DNA of 64,000 bases from an uncultured Alphaproteobacteria bacterium (GCA_902541695.1 CACBRT010000001.1:67501-131500); one strand, 5' to 3'; numbered from the stretch's first letter, positions 48,171 through 59,172 are shown. The notes: generated by a model from the sequence alone, not told the origin. Translations and numbers: made by a program.

Positions 48171-48980
48171 ATGAAATTGTGGTCTTGGTTTAGAAAAAAA
48201 TTTAAAAAGTCTGGCACAATAGCTATTCTACGGTTAGAGGGTATAATATCAACTGGTGGTAGATTTGGTGGTGGGATCAATGACCAATCATTAGCACCAT
48301 TAATAGATAAAGCTTTTGAGTTAAGTAGACTAAAAGCTGTTGCTTTAATCATCAATTCACCAGGAGGTTCTCCGTCACAATCGTCGCTCATTGCTGCAAG
48401 AATTATAAGGTTATCCCAAAAAAAAGGCATACCTGTTATAGCTTTTTGTGAAGATGTAGCTGCCTCTGGAGGTTATTGGTTAGCTTGCTCAGCAGATGAA
48501 ATTTATGCTGATGAAAATTCAATTATTGGTTCTATTGGTGTAATTTCTGCAGGTTTTGGATTTCACGAATTCATTACAAGACAAGGAGTAGAAAGGCGAG
48601 TATATACATCGGGAGAAGAAAAAAGTATGCTTGATCCTTTTAAACCAGAAAAGAAAGATGAAATACTTAGGCTTAAAGCAATTCAAAAAGGAATACATGA
48701 GAACTTTAAAAACTTTGTAACTAAAAGAAGAACTGATAAAATATCTGGAAAGAAAATATTTACTGGAGAGGTTTGGGAAGCAGCAAGAGCAGAAGATTTA
48801 GGATTAATTGATGGCATTGGACATTTAGAAACTATTATTTCAAAAAAATTTGGAGAAGATGTTAAATATAAGAAGTTAGAAAGAAAACGAGGGCTATTTT
48901 CTAAATTTGGAAAAGCATCAATAGATAGTATTTTTGAAACAATACAAGAAAACATTATTTACTCCAAGTTTAAGCTTTAA
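48171..48980 (+). CDS. S49 family peptidase (SppA-like)
   Basis: LIINSPGGSPSQSSLIAARI, DVAASGGYWLACSADEIYADENSIIGSIGVISAGFG. Confidence 0.92.
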   Translation: MKLWSWFRKKFKKSGTIAILRLEGIISTGGRFGGGINDQSLAPLIDKAFELSRLKAVALIINSPGGSPSQSSLIAARIIRLSQKKGIPVIAFCEDVAASGGYWLACSADEIYADENSIIGSIGVISAGFGFHEFITRQGVERRVYTSGEEKSMLDPFKPEKKDEILRLKAIQKGIHENFKNFVTKRRTDKISGKKIFTGEVWEAARAEDLGLIDGIGHLETIISKKFGEDVKYKKLERKRGLFSKFGKASIDSIFETIQENIIYSKFKL

Positions 48981-49018
48981 TATTTAGATAAATAAATTTT
49001 TTAAATTGTGGAAATAAA

Positions 49019-49774
49019 TTGACAAAATTTGCTTTAATTACTGGTGGCGCAAAGCGTATCGGAAAAGCAATAGCAATTGCTTTAGCAAAAAATGGTTATG
49101 ACATTATGATACATTATTCTTATTCTCAAGCAGAAGCAGCAGGTTTAGTATCTAAATTAAAGGATTATGGAGTAAATGCTTATAGTATAAAAGCAAACCT
49201 TTTATATGATGCAGAGATTTCTACTATTATAGAAAAAGCTATTCAAAAAATGGGTAAGCCACTTACATTATTAGTTAATAATGCTTCAATATTTGAAAAT
49301 GATAATCTTAGAACAATTTCACTTGAAAGTTGGGATAGACATTTTTTTACGAATTTAAAAGCCCCAGTTTTTCTTTCAAAAGAATTCTCTAAACAAGCTC
49401 CTGATAGTTTTTTAGATAAAAATAATGAAGTTGTAGCTAGTTCTAATATTATTAATATTATTGACCAAAAAGTTTTAAATTTAAATCCAAGATTTTTTAG
49501 TTACACTTTAGCAAAATCCAGTTTATTAAATTTTACAAAATTAGCAGCTCAGGATTTAGCACCAAAAATACGTGTCAATGCAATTGGACCAGGCCCAATT
49601 TTAAAAGCAGTACACCAAAGTGAAGATCAATTTCAAAACCAAAGAAAAAGTACATTGCTTGAGAGAGGTTCCGATGTTCATGAAATATGTAGAACAGTTC
49701 TTTACATTCTTTCATCACCTGGACTTACCGGTCAATTGATTACCTTAGATGGAGGAGAACATTTGAAGTGGTGA
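49019..49774 (+). CDS. SDR family oxidoreductase (pteridine reductase-like)
   Basis: FALITGGAKRIGKAIAIALAKNGYDI, LLVNNASIFEND, YTLAKSSLLNFTKLAA; TTG start. Confidence 0.88.
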   Translation: MTKFALITGGAKRIGKAIAIALAKNGYDIMIHYSYSQAEAAGLVSKLKDYGVNAYSIKANLLYDAEISTIIEKAIQKMGKPLTLLVNNASIFENDNLRTISLESWDRHFFTNLKAPVFLSKEFSKQAPDSFLDKNNEVVASSNIINIIDQKVLNLNPRFFSYTLAKSSLLNFTKLAAQDLAPKIRVNAIGPGPILKAVHQSEDQFQNQRKSTLLERGSDVHEICRTVLYILSSPGLTGQLITLDGGEHLKW

Positions 49775-49909
49775 CTTTAAAACAATAATTTCAAGTTATT
49801 AAAAAATGATTTAAAATCAATAAGTTATTTTATTTGCTTATTTTTTAGGCAACCTTAAAAACAATTAACAATTTAAAGGGTTTGGGTACTTAAATTAACA
49901 TTTACCAAC

Positions 49910-49943
49910 AAAGTTTTCCACAGAATTGGTGGAAACTTTTTTA
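49910..49943 (+). terminator. Rho-independent-type terminator
   Basis: AAGTTTTCCAC-AGAATTG-GTGGAAACTT followed by TTTTTT. Confidence 0.75.
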
Positions 49944-50028
49944 GTAGTTTTATTTATGTTATAATTTATTAATTGATATCTGTAATTAAACAGTGAAATA
50001 AGAATAAATATAATTCAAGGTTCCGTGT

Positions 50029-51870
50029 ATGACTAATAATCTCTCTGGTATAGATCTTATAAAACATTATCAAAAAGATTTGAGTCATGGCCCAGGTGTT
50101 TACAGAATGATGGATAGTAACCATAAAACTTTATATGTTGGAAAAGCAAAAAATTTAAAAAAAAGAGTGCTAAGTTATACGAAATATACTGGTCATCCAT
50201 TAAGAATACAGCAAATGATTTTTTCAACTACTTCTATGTTATTTCTTACTACTAAAAATGAAACAGAGGCTCTTTTACTAGAGCAAAATTTAATTAAACA
50301 AATGAAGCCAAAATATAATGTTTTATTAAGAGATGACAAATCTTTTCCTTATATTTTTATTTCATCAGAACATGATTTTCCACGTTTAGAAAAACATAGA
50401 GGACAGAAAAAAAGAATTGGAAGATATTATGGACCCTTTGCGAGTGCAAGTGCAGTTAACAGAACACTAAATACATTACAAAAAGTTTTTTTGCTGAGAT
50501 CGTGCACTGACAAAGAAGTTCAGGCTGGGAATCGGCCTTGCCTTAATTATCATCTTAATAGATGTGCAGGGCCATGTGGTGGAAAAATTAGTAAAGTAGA
50601 TTATGAAAAATTAGTTATTTCGGCGGATTCATTTTTGCGCGGAAAATCTGCTGAAGTTCAAAAAAAACTATCTGAAGAAATGATTTTGGCTTCAAAAACC
50701 TTGAATTTTGAGCTTGCAGCCTCATATCGAGATCGTATAAAGGCAATAACCAAAATTCATTCTAAACAGGGTATTAATCCTCAAAAAATTAAAGAAGCTG
50801 ATATATTTGCTTTATATTTAGAATCTGGACAAGCTTGTGTTCAAGTTTACTTCATTAGGTATAATCAAAACTGGGGTAATAGAGATTATTATCCTAAAGT
50901 TTCTTCTGATATGACCGATAAAGAAATTATTGAAGCATTTATTGGCCAATTTTATTTAAATAGAGTACCTGCAAAATTAATTTTATTATCAAGTGAGATA
51001 GAAAATAAAAATTTGATGGAAAAATTATTTACCCAAAAACTTGGAAACAAAGTAAATATATCAAATCCACAGAAAGGTGAAAAAAAAGAATTAGTTTTAG
51101 ATGCACTTAGAAATGCAAAAGAAAGCTTGGCAAGAAAAATGGCTGAGAACACAACTCAAAGACAACTTCTTAAAAAAATAGTAGATCTTATGAAACTTGA
51201 AAATTTTCCAGAAAGAATAGAAGTTTATGATAATTCACATATACAAGGAGCTTATGCTGTTGGTGCAATGGTAGTATCTGGACCAGATGGTTTTATGAAA
51301 TCGGAATATAGGAAATATAATATTAATCTAAGTGATTTGAATAATAAGGATGATACGTCTATGATGAAATATGTTTTAAACAGAAGATTTAAAAAGAAAA
51401 GTTCATCACAAGAATTAAAAATTCCAGATTTAATTATCTTAGACGGTGGAAAAGGTCAATTGTCATCCGTACAAAACTTACTTGAAGAAATAGGTCATAA
51501 TAATATTCCAATTATAGCAATTGCAAAAGGACCAAAAAGAAATTCTGGTCTGGAAAAATTTTATTATAAAAATAACATGCCACTAGAAATTGCAAGAGAT
51601 GATGCTTTAAGATATTTTTTTCAGAGATTAAGAGATGAGGTTCATAGATTTGTGATTGGTGCTCATAGACAAAAAAGGAGTAAATCAATCATTAGCACTA
51701 GACTAGATGAAATAGATGGATTAGGTGGGGTAAGAAGAAATAATTTGCTGATGAAGTTTGGTTCAACTAAAGAAGTATCAAGAGCTTCAGTTAAAGAATT
51801 AGAAACTGTTCAAGGAATATCTACAAATTTGGCTGAGCAGATTTATAACTTTTTCAATAATCATAATTAA
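50029..51870 (+). CDS. uvrC: Excinuclease ABC subunit C
   Basis: GPGVYRMMDSNHKTLYVGKAKNLKKRVLSY GIY-YIG, RPCLNYHLNRCAGPC, LIILDGGKGQLSSV, C-terminal HhH. Confidence 0.97.
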   Translation: MTNNLSGIDLIKHYQKDLSHGPGVYRMMDSNHKTLYVGKAKNLKKRVLSYTKYTGHPLRIQQMIFSTTSMLFLTTKNETEALLLEQNLIKQMKPKYNVLLRDDKSFPYIFISSEHDFPRLEKHRGQKKRIGRYYGPFASASAVNRTLNTLQKVFLLRSCTDKEVQAGNRPCLNYHLNRCAGPCGGKISKVDYEKLVISADSFLRGKSAEVQKKLSEEMILASKTLNFELAASYRDRIKAITKIHSKQGINPQKIKEADIFALYLESGQACVQVYFIRYNQNWGNRDYYPKVSSDMTDKEIIEAFIGQFYLNRVPAKLILLSSEIENKNLMEKLFTQKLGNKVNISNPQKGEKKELVLDALRNAKESLARKMAENTTQRQLLKKIVDLMKLENFPERIEVYDNSHIQGAYAVGAMVVSGPDGFMKSEYRKYNINLSDLNNKDDTSMMKYVLNRRFKKKSSSQELKIPDLIILDGGKGQLSSVQNLLEEIGHNNIPIIAIAKGPKRNSGLEKFYYKNNMPLEIARDDALRYFFQRLRDEVHRFVIGAHRQKRSKSIISTRLDEIDGLGGVRRNNLLMKFGSTKEVSRASVKELETVQGISTNLAEQIYNFFNNHN

Positions 51871-51887
51871 ATGGTCATAAATTATCA

Positions 51888-52451
51888 ATGTTTAATCTTC
51901 CAAATATTTTGACATATATCAGATTAATAGGCGCAACTTTAATACCTTTTATTATTTTAACAGATGCTACATATAGGGGTTGTTTTTTTGTTCTTATAAT
52001 ATTTATGATATGTTCAATTACAGACTTTTTTGATGGATATTTTGCAAGGAAACTTAATCAATCATCAGATCTAGGTAAAATGTTAGATCCTATAGCAGAC
52101 AAATTATTAATTATATTAGTTCTGTGTTTTTTAACTCTGGTATATGATAAAAAATATAATTATCTAATTGGAATACCAAGTATTTTTATAATTGTAAGAG
52201 AAATTATAGTTTCTGGCATTAGGGAGTTTTTTGGTTCTAAAAATGATATATTTGCTGTTATGATTATATCAAAATATAAAACTGCTTTTCAAATGTTTTC
52301 GATAATATTTTTGCTTCTATCTACACAATTGTTTTCATGGAATATTTATTTTTACTATTTAGGTATATTTTTATTGTGGATATCGGCAATTATAACGATA
52401 TATACTGGATCAATTTATTTTAAAAAATCACTAACCATTTTGAGAGATTGA
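51888..52451 (+). CDS. pgsA: CDP-diacylglycerol--glycerol-3-phosphate 3-phosphatidyltransferase
   Basis: DFFDGYFARKLNQSSDLGKMLDPIADK CDP-alcohol phosphotransferase motif. Confidence 0.93.
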   Translation: MFNLPNILTYIRLIGATLIPFIILTDATYRGCFFVLIIFMICSITDFFDGYFARKLNQSSDLGKMLDPIADKLLIILVLCFLTLVYDKKYNYLIGIPSIFIIVREIIVSGIREFFGSKNDIFAVMIISKYKTAFQMFSIIFLLLSTQLFSWNIYFYYLGIFLLWISAIITIYTGSIYFKKSLTILRD

Positions 52452-52454
52452 GAA

Positions 52455-52703
52455 ATGAAAATTTTATATTTTTCATGGCTTAGGGAAAAGATTGGTGTCC
52501 CTTTTGAAGAATTAGAGGTTACTTCGTCAACAGTGAACGATTTAATTAAAGAGCTTATAAAAGTAGATCAAAAATATGCACTAGCTTTTGAGGATATTAA
52601 GCTTTTAAGAGTAGCTGTCGATCAGAAAGTAATTAATGATTTAAATGCATCGATTAAAAATGCAAAAGAAATAGCTTTTTTCCCTCCAATGACAGGTGGA
52701 TAA
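52455..52703 (+). CDS. moaD: Molybdopterin synthase small subunit
   Basis: Ubiquitin-like fold size, C-terminal FFPPMTGG, adjacent to moaE. Confidence 0.93.
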   Translation: MKILYFSWLREKIGVPFEELEVTSSTVNDLIKELIKVDQKYALAFEDIKLLRVAVDQKVINDLNASIKNAKEIAFFPPMTGG

Positions 52704-52704
52704 A

Positions 52705-53178
52705 ATGAAAAAAATCTTTCGAGATTGTTCTATTTCAGTCAATATTCAGAATAGTGACTTTGATATTAATTCTGAAATGGATTTAATCAAATCAGAAAAA
52801 AAAATTGGAGGTATTACAAACTTTATAGGAGTTGTTAGGGACTCTAGTAAAGAAGAGGATCAACTATTATCACTTGAACTAGAGCATTATCCAGGTATGA
52901 CAGAGAAAGCGATCATGTCTATTTGTATAGAAGCAAAAAAGCGATGGAAACCAAATTATATAAGAGTAATTCACAGAATAGGTATTCTTCGCAAGGGGGA
53001 TAACATTGTTTTAGTTATAACTGCTTCAGCACATAGAAAAGAGGCATTTAAATCAGCTGAGTATATAATGGATTTTCTTAAAAGCAGGGCACCAATTTGG
53101 AAAAAAGAACATTTTAAAACATATAGTAAATGGGTAAAGAGTAAAGAAAAAGATGAATTAGCTTTGCTTAGTTGGTAG
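52705..53178 (+). CDS. moaE: Molybdopterin synthase large subunit
   Basis: GGITNFIGVVRDSS, LELEHYPGMTEKAI, HRIGILRKGDNIVLVITASAHRKEAF, APIWKKE. Confidence 0.95.
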   Translation: MKKIFRDCSISVNIQNSDFDINSEMDLIKSEKKIGGITNFIGVVRDSSKEEDQLLSLELEHYPGMTEKAIMSICIEAKKRWKPNYIRVIHRIGILRKGDNIVLVITASAHRKEAFKSAEYIMDFLKSRAPIWKKEHFKTYSKWVKSKEKDELALLSW

Positions 53179-53186
53179 AAAAAAAT

Positions 53187-54179
53187 TTAAAGTGAAATTC
53201 CAATTAGAGTTAAAACTAAGATAAAGCCTGTATTTCTGTTAGATTTAAAAGTCTTAAGAGCATTTTCAGGTAATGATATATCTAAATTTTTAACTTGAAA
53301 AGTAAGATGCAGAAATAACATACTGGTTCCAATTAATAAAATAAAAAGCTTGTAAATATCAAAATTGATTTTTGAAATTACTATACTCAAAATAAAAAGC
53401 GTCAAAAATAATATTATGAATACTATCAGCCAATATTTTAAATTATAGCCAAATAATCTCGCTGTTGATTTAACACCAATTAACGTATCATCTTTTATAT
53501 CTTGTAAAGCATAAATTGTATCATAAAATAGTGTCCAGAATATACATGCAATATACATAAATAAAACTGAAATAGATAAATATTCTGTATTAGCTGCATA
53601 TCCAACTAATACCCCCCAGTTAAAAGCTAATCCAAGAAAGATTTGTGGCCACCATGTAATTCTCTTAGTCAGAGGATAAATTGCAACTAGTAAAATTGAA
53701 AGACATGCAATGAAAATACTAAATTTGTTAAATGTTAATAATATTAGAAATGCTAATACAGACTGAATAAACATCCAAATTATTGCAGCCATAATTGTAA
53801 CTTGGCCGGATGGAATGGGTCTTTTTTTTGTTCTGTTTACTTTGGCATCATAATTTTTGTCTAAAATATCATTCCAAGTACATCCAGCCCCTCGCATTAA
53901 AAATGCACCTATTGCACAGGCTATAATTAACCAAACCTCATGAAAAGAAATACTGAAACTATTTTTTTCATTGAAAGAAAGCAATATACCAAACCAGCAA
54001 GGTAATAAAAGAAGCCAAGTTCCTATTGGTCTGTCTACTCTACTAAGCCGAAGATAAGGAACACACCAATTTGGGAAATATATATCAATAATATTTCCTT
54101 CTGGTGAATCTTTTATTTTGGATATATTATTTTTCAATGAATTCAAGAGGATCCCCTTAAGTGAACAAGAATATAACAA
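53187..54179 (-). CDS. ubiA: 4-hydroxybenzoate octaprenyltransferase
   Basis: RLSRVDRPIGTWLLLLPCWFG, RGAGCTWNDILDKNYDAKVNRTKKRPIPSG, YDTIYALQDIKDD. Confidence 0.95.
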   Translation of the reverse strand: MLYSCSLKGILLNSLKNNISKIKDSPEGNIIDIYFPNWCVPYLRLSRVDRPIGTWLLLLPCWFGILLSFNEKNSFSISFHEVWLIIACAIGAFLMRGAGCTWNDILDKNYDAKVNRTKKRPIPSGQVTIMAAIIWMFIQSVLAFLILLTFNKFSIFIACLSILLVAIYPLTKRITWWPQIFLGLAFNWGVLVGYAANTEYLSISVLFMYIACIFWTLFYDTIYALQDIKDDTLIGVKSTARLFGYNLKYWLIVFIILFLTLFILSIVISKINFDIYKLFILLIGTSMLFLHLTFQVKNLDISLPENALKTFKSNRNTGFILVLTLIGISL

Positions 54180-54910
54180 GACTATTTAGTGAAATAAATC
54201 TAGTTAATTTATATAAATCCAAAGGATATTACGATTTAACAAAAGATCAAATACATTATTTGATTGATGTTAAAAGAAGTAAAAAGGGTGATTTAATAAA
54301 TTTAATAGACGGTAAATCAGGAGAATATCAAAGTGAAGTAGTCCAAATTTCAAAAAAAACTGTAAAATTAAAAATTAATTATTTATTAAAAACTACCCAA
54401 ACTCCTTCTGATCTTTTTGTTCTTTTTTCTCCAATAAAAAAGACAAGAACGGAATTTATTATTGAGAAGTGTGTAGAATTAGGTGTTAAAACATTAATAC
54501 CAGTAATATGTGATTATACGAACATTAATAGCTTTAATCAAAACAGAATAAAAAAAATTATGGTAAATTCTGCACAACAGTGCGGTAGTACGTGGATGCC
54601 AAATTTACTTTCTTTTAACAAACTTGAAAATGTTTTAAAAGATTGGAACCCAAAAAGAAATCTATTTTTTTGTGATGAAAAATTAACTGGTGATCCAATT
54701 CTTAAAGTGTTGAATAGATTTAATTATTCAAAAGCTGCGATTTTAGTAGGTCCAGAAGGTGGATTTTCAAAAAAAGAAATTAGTATTATAAATAATTTAT
54801 CATTTGTAAAAAAAGTGAGTTTAGGTAAACAAATTTTAAGAGCTGAAACGGCTGTAATTTCCGCTGTTAGTATTTGGCAAAGCTATTTAGGCGATTGGAA
54901 AAATAAATAA
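54161..54910 (+). CDS. rsmE: 16S rRNA (uracil(1498)-N(3))-methyltransferase
   Basis: KTRTEFIIEKCVELGVKTLIPV, ILVGPEGGFSKKEI, LGKQILRAETAVISAVSIWQ. Confidence 0.94.
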   Translation: MNKNITRLFSEINLVNLYKSKGYYDLTKDQIHYLIDVKRSKKGDLINLIDGKSGEYQSEVVQISKKTVKLKINYLLKTTQTPSDLFVLFSPIKKTRTEFIIEKCVELGVKTLIPVICDYTNINSFNQNRIKKIMVNSAQQCGSTWMPNLLSFNKLENVLKDWNPKRNLFFCDEKLTGDPILKVLNRFNYSKAAILVGPEGGFSKKEISIINNLSFVKKVSLGKQILRAETAVISAVSIWQSYLGDWKNK

Positions 54911-54963
54911 CTAATATTTTCTCATTTTGAAATTAAAATAATTAAAATAGAGGCAGTCTTAAT

Positions 54964-56326
54964 ATGTCGAAATTAGATGAAGTTGTTGAAAATAAAGATC
55001 AACTCATTCAATATTTAGAGGATGGTTGCAAACCAAAAAACTTATGGAAAATTGGAACTGAACATGAAAAGTTCGGCTTTAAAAAAAGTAATCTAACACC
55101 TTTACCTTATAAAGGCAGTTGTTCTATTTTGAGTGTTTTAAAAGGTCTTATTGATACATTTGGTTGGAAACCTATTGAAGAAAATAACGTTATAATTGGT
55201 TTAAAAAAAGGGTGCTGCAAATGTTACTTTAGAACCAGGTGGTCAATTAGAACTTTCTGGTGCACTCCTTGAAAATGTTCACGAAACTTGTTTTGAAGTT
55301 GCTACACATTTAGCTGAAGTTAAAACAATTGCTGATAGAATAGGAGCTGGATTTATTGGGCTAGGTGCAGCTCCAGAATGGTTGCACACACAAATGCCTA
55401 AAATGCCTAAAGATCGATATAAATTAATGGCGCCCTATATGGAAAAGGTAGGTTCTCACGGTACGCAAATGATGTTCAGAACTTGTACAGTACAAGTCAA
55501 TCTAGATTATGGTTCAGAAACAGATATGGTAAAAAAAATGAGAGTTGGGTTGGCTTTGCAACCAATTGCAACTGCTCTTTTTGCAGCTTCCCCTTTTTTT
55601 GAAGGTAAGAATACTGGTTATAAAAGTTATAGATCTAGGATTTGGCATGATACGGACAAATCAAGAACAGGAATGTTACCATTTGTTTTTGACGAAGACT
55701 TTGGATTTGAGTCTTGGGTAGAATATGCATTAGATGTTCCCATGTATTTTGTTAAAAGAGAAAACAAATATATAAATGCACTAGGTTTATCTTTTAAAAA
55801 TTTTATGAAGGGTGAATTATCAGTATTACCAAATGAGAAGCCTAAATTATCTGACTGGATAGATCATCTTACAACAATTTTTCCAGAAGTTAGGTTAAAA
55901 CAATTTATAGAAATGAGGGGGGCTGATGCTGGACCTTGGTCAAGAATTTGTGCACTTCCTGCTTTTTGGGTTGGCATAATATATGACGAACAAACTCTTA
56001 ATTCAGCATGGGAAATCTGCAAAGAATGGACAACTGAAGAGCGTTTTAATCTTTATAAGGATGTTTCAAAATTGGGTTTTGATGCAGTAATTCGAAAAAA
56101 GTCTGTCAAAGAATTAGCATCAGAAATTCTTTATCTTTCAGAGATTGGTCTAAAAAATAGAAAAAAAAGCAATATACACAACACGAAAGAAAATGAATGT
56201 GAATTTTTACTACCTTTGTTTTCAAGTTTAGAAAAGGGGGTTTCTCTAGCTGATGAGATCCTCATTCAATATAATAAAAATTGGTCTAATGACATAAAAA
56301 AGATTTATAGTGAATATTCATATTAA
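54964..56326 (+). pseudogene. gshA: Glutamate--cysteine ligase (plant/alphaproteobacterial type) with one frameshift
   Basis: IGTEHEKFGFKK in frame 1; after A7G3 at 55203-55212 the other frame gives GAANVTLEPGGQLELSGALLENVHETCFEVATHLAEV ... FIGLGAAPEWLHTQMPKMPK in the 55382-56326 ORF. Confidence 0.92.
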
Positions 56327-56332
56327 TAAATT

Positions 56333-56974
56333 TTAATTATTTAGTTTAATTTTATGCTCATTTCCTGAAATTAAGTTAGCTATATTTTTCTTATGACTTA
56401 ATACGATTGATGATACTAAAAACATTTGTAACCAAAAATAACTTAAATCATTTATGTAAATTAGAATAAATAATGAGAAAATAGAAGAAATTATTGATGA
56501 AAGGGAAGAATACCTTGTAGTAATGGCAATAATCACCCAAATTACACAGACACTCAAAGCAATATAAAAATTTAAAATAAGCTGTATTCCAATGAATGTT
56601 GCAACTCCTTTACCTCCCTTAAAAAAAAGGAATATTGAAAAAAGATGCCCAAAAAAAACGCCTAAGGCTGCAAAATGAGATGCAGTAATTCCTAAGAATT
56701 CCTTTATTAAAAATACAACAAAAAAACCTTTTGCTACATCCATAGTTAAAGTTAAAACCGCTGCTATTTTATTTCCTGTTCTTAATACATTTGTAGCACC
56801 TATGTTTCCTGATCCTATATTTCTTATATCACTCAGTCTAAAAAGTCTGGATATTATAATTCCGAAAGGTATAGAGCCTATTAAGTAAGATATAAAAAAT
56901 ATTAAAAATACCCAGATTATTCCAGTATCTGATGTTGGAGATGCCCCCCAAATTCTGAGAATATCAGGTATCAT
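56333..56974 (-). CDS. plsY: Glycerol-3-phosphate acyltransferase
   Basis: SYLIGSIPFGIIISRLFRLSDIRNIGSGNIGATNVLRTG, GHLFSIFLFFKGGKGVATFIG. Confidence 0.95.
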   Translation of the reverse strand: MIPDILRIWGASPTSDTGIIWVFLIFFISYLIGSIPFGIIISRLFRLSDIRNIGSGNIGATNVLRTGNKIAAVLTLTMDVAKGFFVVFLIKEFLGITASHFAALGVFFGHLFSIFLFFKGGKGVATFIGIQLILNFYIALSVCVIWVIIAITTRYSSLSSIISSIFSLFILIYINDLSYFWLQMFLVSSIVLSHKKNIANLISGNEHKIKLNN

Positions 56975-58256
56975 TTTTATTTCTCGATTGATATATTTCT
57001 TTACCATTAACAAAAGTTTTTATTACTTCACCATATAATTTATAGCCATCAAATGGTGTATTTTTAGCTTTTGACAAGAGACTAAATCTATCTACTATAA
57101 AAGGTTTTTCTGGATCAAAAAGAACCAAATCTGCTGGGTAACCTTCTTCTAAAATTCCTGATTTGATATTTAGTAATTTTGCTGGGTTTTCAGAAATTTT
57201 TTTGAATAATTGAGGAAGATCCAAAATTTTATCCTTTACTAATTTTAGACAAGCAGGCAAAAGTGTTTGCAACCCAATTGCTCCAAAAGCAGCTTTTTCG
57301 AAAGGTAATCTTTTACTTTCTTCATCTTGAGGTAAATGATATGAACTTATAGTATCTATCGTGTCATTTTTAATATTTTGTAAAATAAATAATTTGTCAG
57401 AGGTTGGTCTTAATGGTGGGTTTAGTTTAAAAAAAGTCCTATAGTTATTAATATCTGTTTCATCAAAGAGAAGATGATGTATTGATATTCCAGCTGTAAT
57501 TTTATTACCTAATGATTTAAGTTCTTTAATTTTTAGAAAGCTTTTCTTTGTGGTTATTTGTGAAGCATGATAATTTATGTCAGATAACTTTGCTAATAAT
57601 GAATCTCTTTCTAGCCCTAAAAGCTCTGCTTCTTTGGGAGCTGAAGGCAAACCCATGGTTGTAGCAAAAACACTTGAAGTAGCAGAAATTCCTTTTGAAA
57701 AGTAGTAATCTTCACAGTGCCCAATAAATAATCCATCTAAAGATGAAGCATAATTTAAAGCTTTTAATAAAATTTTAGGATTCTTTACAGCTTTTAGACC
57801 ATTTGTAAATGCAATAGCACCTGCATCCTGCAAAAAACTCAACTCTGATATTTCTTTTCCTGCAACTTTTTTAGTAATTGCGGCGGTTGGCCAAATTCGC
57901 ACTTTACTAGATTCTCGAGCCCTTTTCATAAAAAACTCAAGAATTTCTGGATTATCTATTACAGGTTTTGTGTTTGGAAAAGTAACAATGGAAGTAACCC
58001 CACCTGATGCAGCTGCCATGCTTGCTGATTTGAAACTTTCTTTATGCCTTTCTCCTGGTTCACAAATGTGAACACCTAAATCGATAACTCCAGGTGCTAA
58101 ACAATAGTTTTTACAGTCAATAACTTTACCTTTGCTAGGGCCGTTAATTCTGTGAATTAAACCGTCTTCTATTGTAATAGATCCCCTTTTTTGAGTTAAG
58201 GACTTAGAATCAATTAAGATTGCATTAATTAGTGTCTTGGTTTTAGACATTTTCAA
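56964..58256 (-). CDS. pyrC: Dihydroorotase
   Basis: CLAPGVIDLGVHICEPG, ASGGVTSIVTFPNTKPVIDN; PDLIVLFD-type C-terminus; directly downstream of pyrB. Confidence 0.92.
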   Translation of the reverse strand: MKMSKTKTLINAILIDSKSLTQKRGSITIEDGLIHRINGPSKGKVIDCKNYCLAPGVIDLGVHICEPGERHKESFKSASMAAASGGVTSIVTFPNTKPVIDNPEILEFFMKRARESSKVRIWPTAAITKKVAGKEISELSFLQDAGAIAFTNGLKAVKNPKILLKALNYASSLDGLFIGHCEDYYFSKGISATSSVFATTMGLPSAPKEAELLGLERDSLLAKLSDINYHASQITTKKSFLKIKELKSLGNKITAGISIHHLLFDETDINNYRTFFKLNPPLRPTSDKLFILQNIKNDTIDTISSYHLPQDEESKRLPFEKAAFGAIGLQTLLPACLKLVKDKILDLPQLFKKISENPAKLLNIKSGILEEGYPADLVLFDPEKPFIVDRFSLLSKAKNTPFDGYKLYGEVIKTFVNGKEIYQSRNKNDT

Positions 58257-59172
58257 TTTTCTGTTTTAGTAGCAGCTCAAGGACTGACATCCTTATAGCT
58301 AAACCTGCCTCTACTTGCATCGTTATAACAGATTTATCGATGTTATCAGCTAGATCACCGTCAATTTCAATACCTCTATTCATTGGTCCTGGATGCATTA
58401 TTATTGCTGAAGGTTTTGCATATTTCATTTTTCTGTCATCCAAACCATATAGATGAAAGTATTCTCTTTCCGATGAAAAGTATCCCCCATCCATCCTTTC
58501 TTTTTGCAATCTTAACACCATTATAACATCTATATCGCGTAATCCATCGACCATATTATAAAATACCTGGACACCAAGCTTTTCAATATCCTTAGGTATT
58601 AATGTCTTAGGTCCAATTACTGTAATTTTATTCCCCAATTTTGTATGACAAAAAATATTTGAACGTGCTACTCTACTATGAGAAATATCACCACAAATTG
58701 CTATATTCAAATCACTTATCTTTCCAATTCTTTTTTTAATAGTTAAAATATCCAATAAAGCTTGAGTAGGGTGCTCATGATTTCCGTCACCTGCATTTAC
58801 TACTGAACATTTAACCTTTTCTGAAATAAGTTGCACAGCACCGGAATTAGGATGTCTAATTACTAAAATATCTGGGTTCATAGAATTTAAAGTTGAAGCA
58901 AGGTCTAGAAGTGTTTCTCCTTTTGATTGTGAACTATTACTTAATGGGAAATTAACAACATTTGCACCCAATAATGTTCCTGCTATTTCAAAGCTTACTT
59001 GTGTTCTTGTTGAATTTTCAAAAAAAAGATTTATTTGGGTAAATCGATTTAAATCTTTTTTTTTCATGGTTATTTTATTATTTCTAAAATAACTCTCTGC
59101 CTTTTTTATTATCGATAATATTTCATCTTTAGTAAGTTGATTTATGCTTAATAGATCTTTATTCTCTAACAA
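58243..59172 (-). CDS. pyrB: Aspartate carbamoyltransferase catalytic subunit
   Basis: LFFENSTRTQVSFEIAGTLLGANVVNF, NAGDGNHEHPTQALLDILTI, IMHPGPMNRGIEI. Confidence 0.97.
   Translation of the reverse strand: MLENKDLLSINQLTKDEILSIIKKAESYFRNNKITMKKKDLNRFTQINLFFENSTRTQVSFEIAGTLLGANVVNFPLSNSSQSKGETLLDLASTLNSMNPDILVIRHPNSGAVQLISEKVKCSVVNAGDGNHEHPTQALLDILTIKKRIGKISDLNIAICGDISHSRVARSNIFCHTKLGNKITVIGPKTLIPKDIEKLGVQVFYNMVDGLRDIDVIMVLRLQKERMDGGYFSSEREYFHLYGLDDRKMKYAKPSAIIMHPGPMNRGIEIDGDLADNIDKSVITMQVEAGLAIRMSVLELLLKQKIENV

Noticed and set aside
55203-55212. Programmed -1 frameshifting as explanation for gshA
   Set aside because: The restored frame needs +1 (or -2); the -1 frame gives unrelated sequence, so a classical -1 slippery site does not fit.
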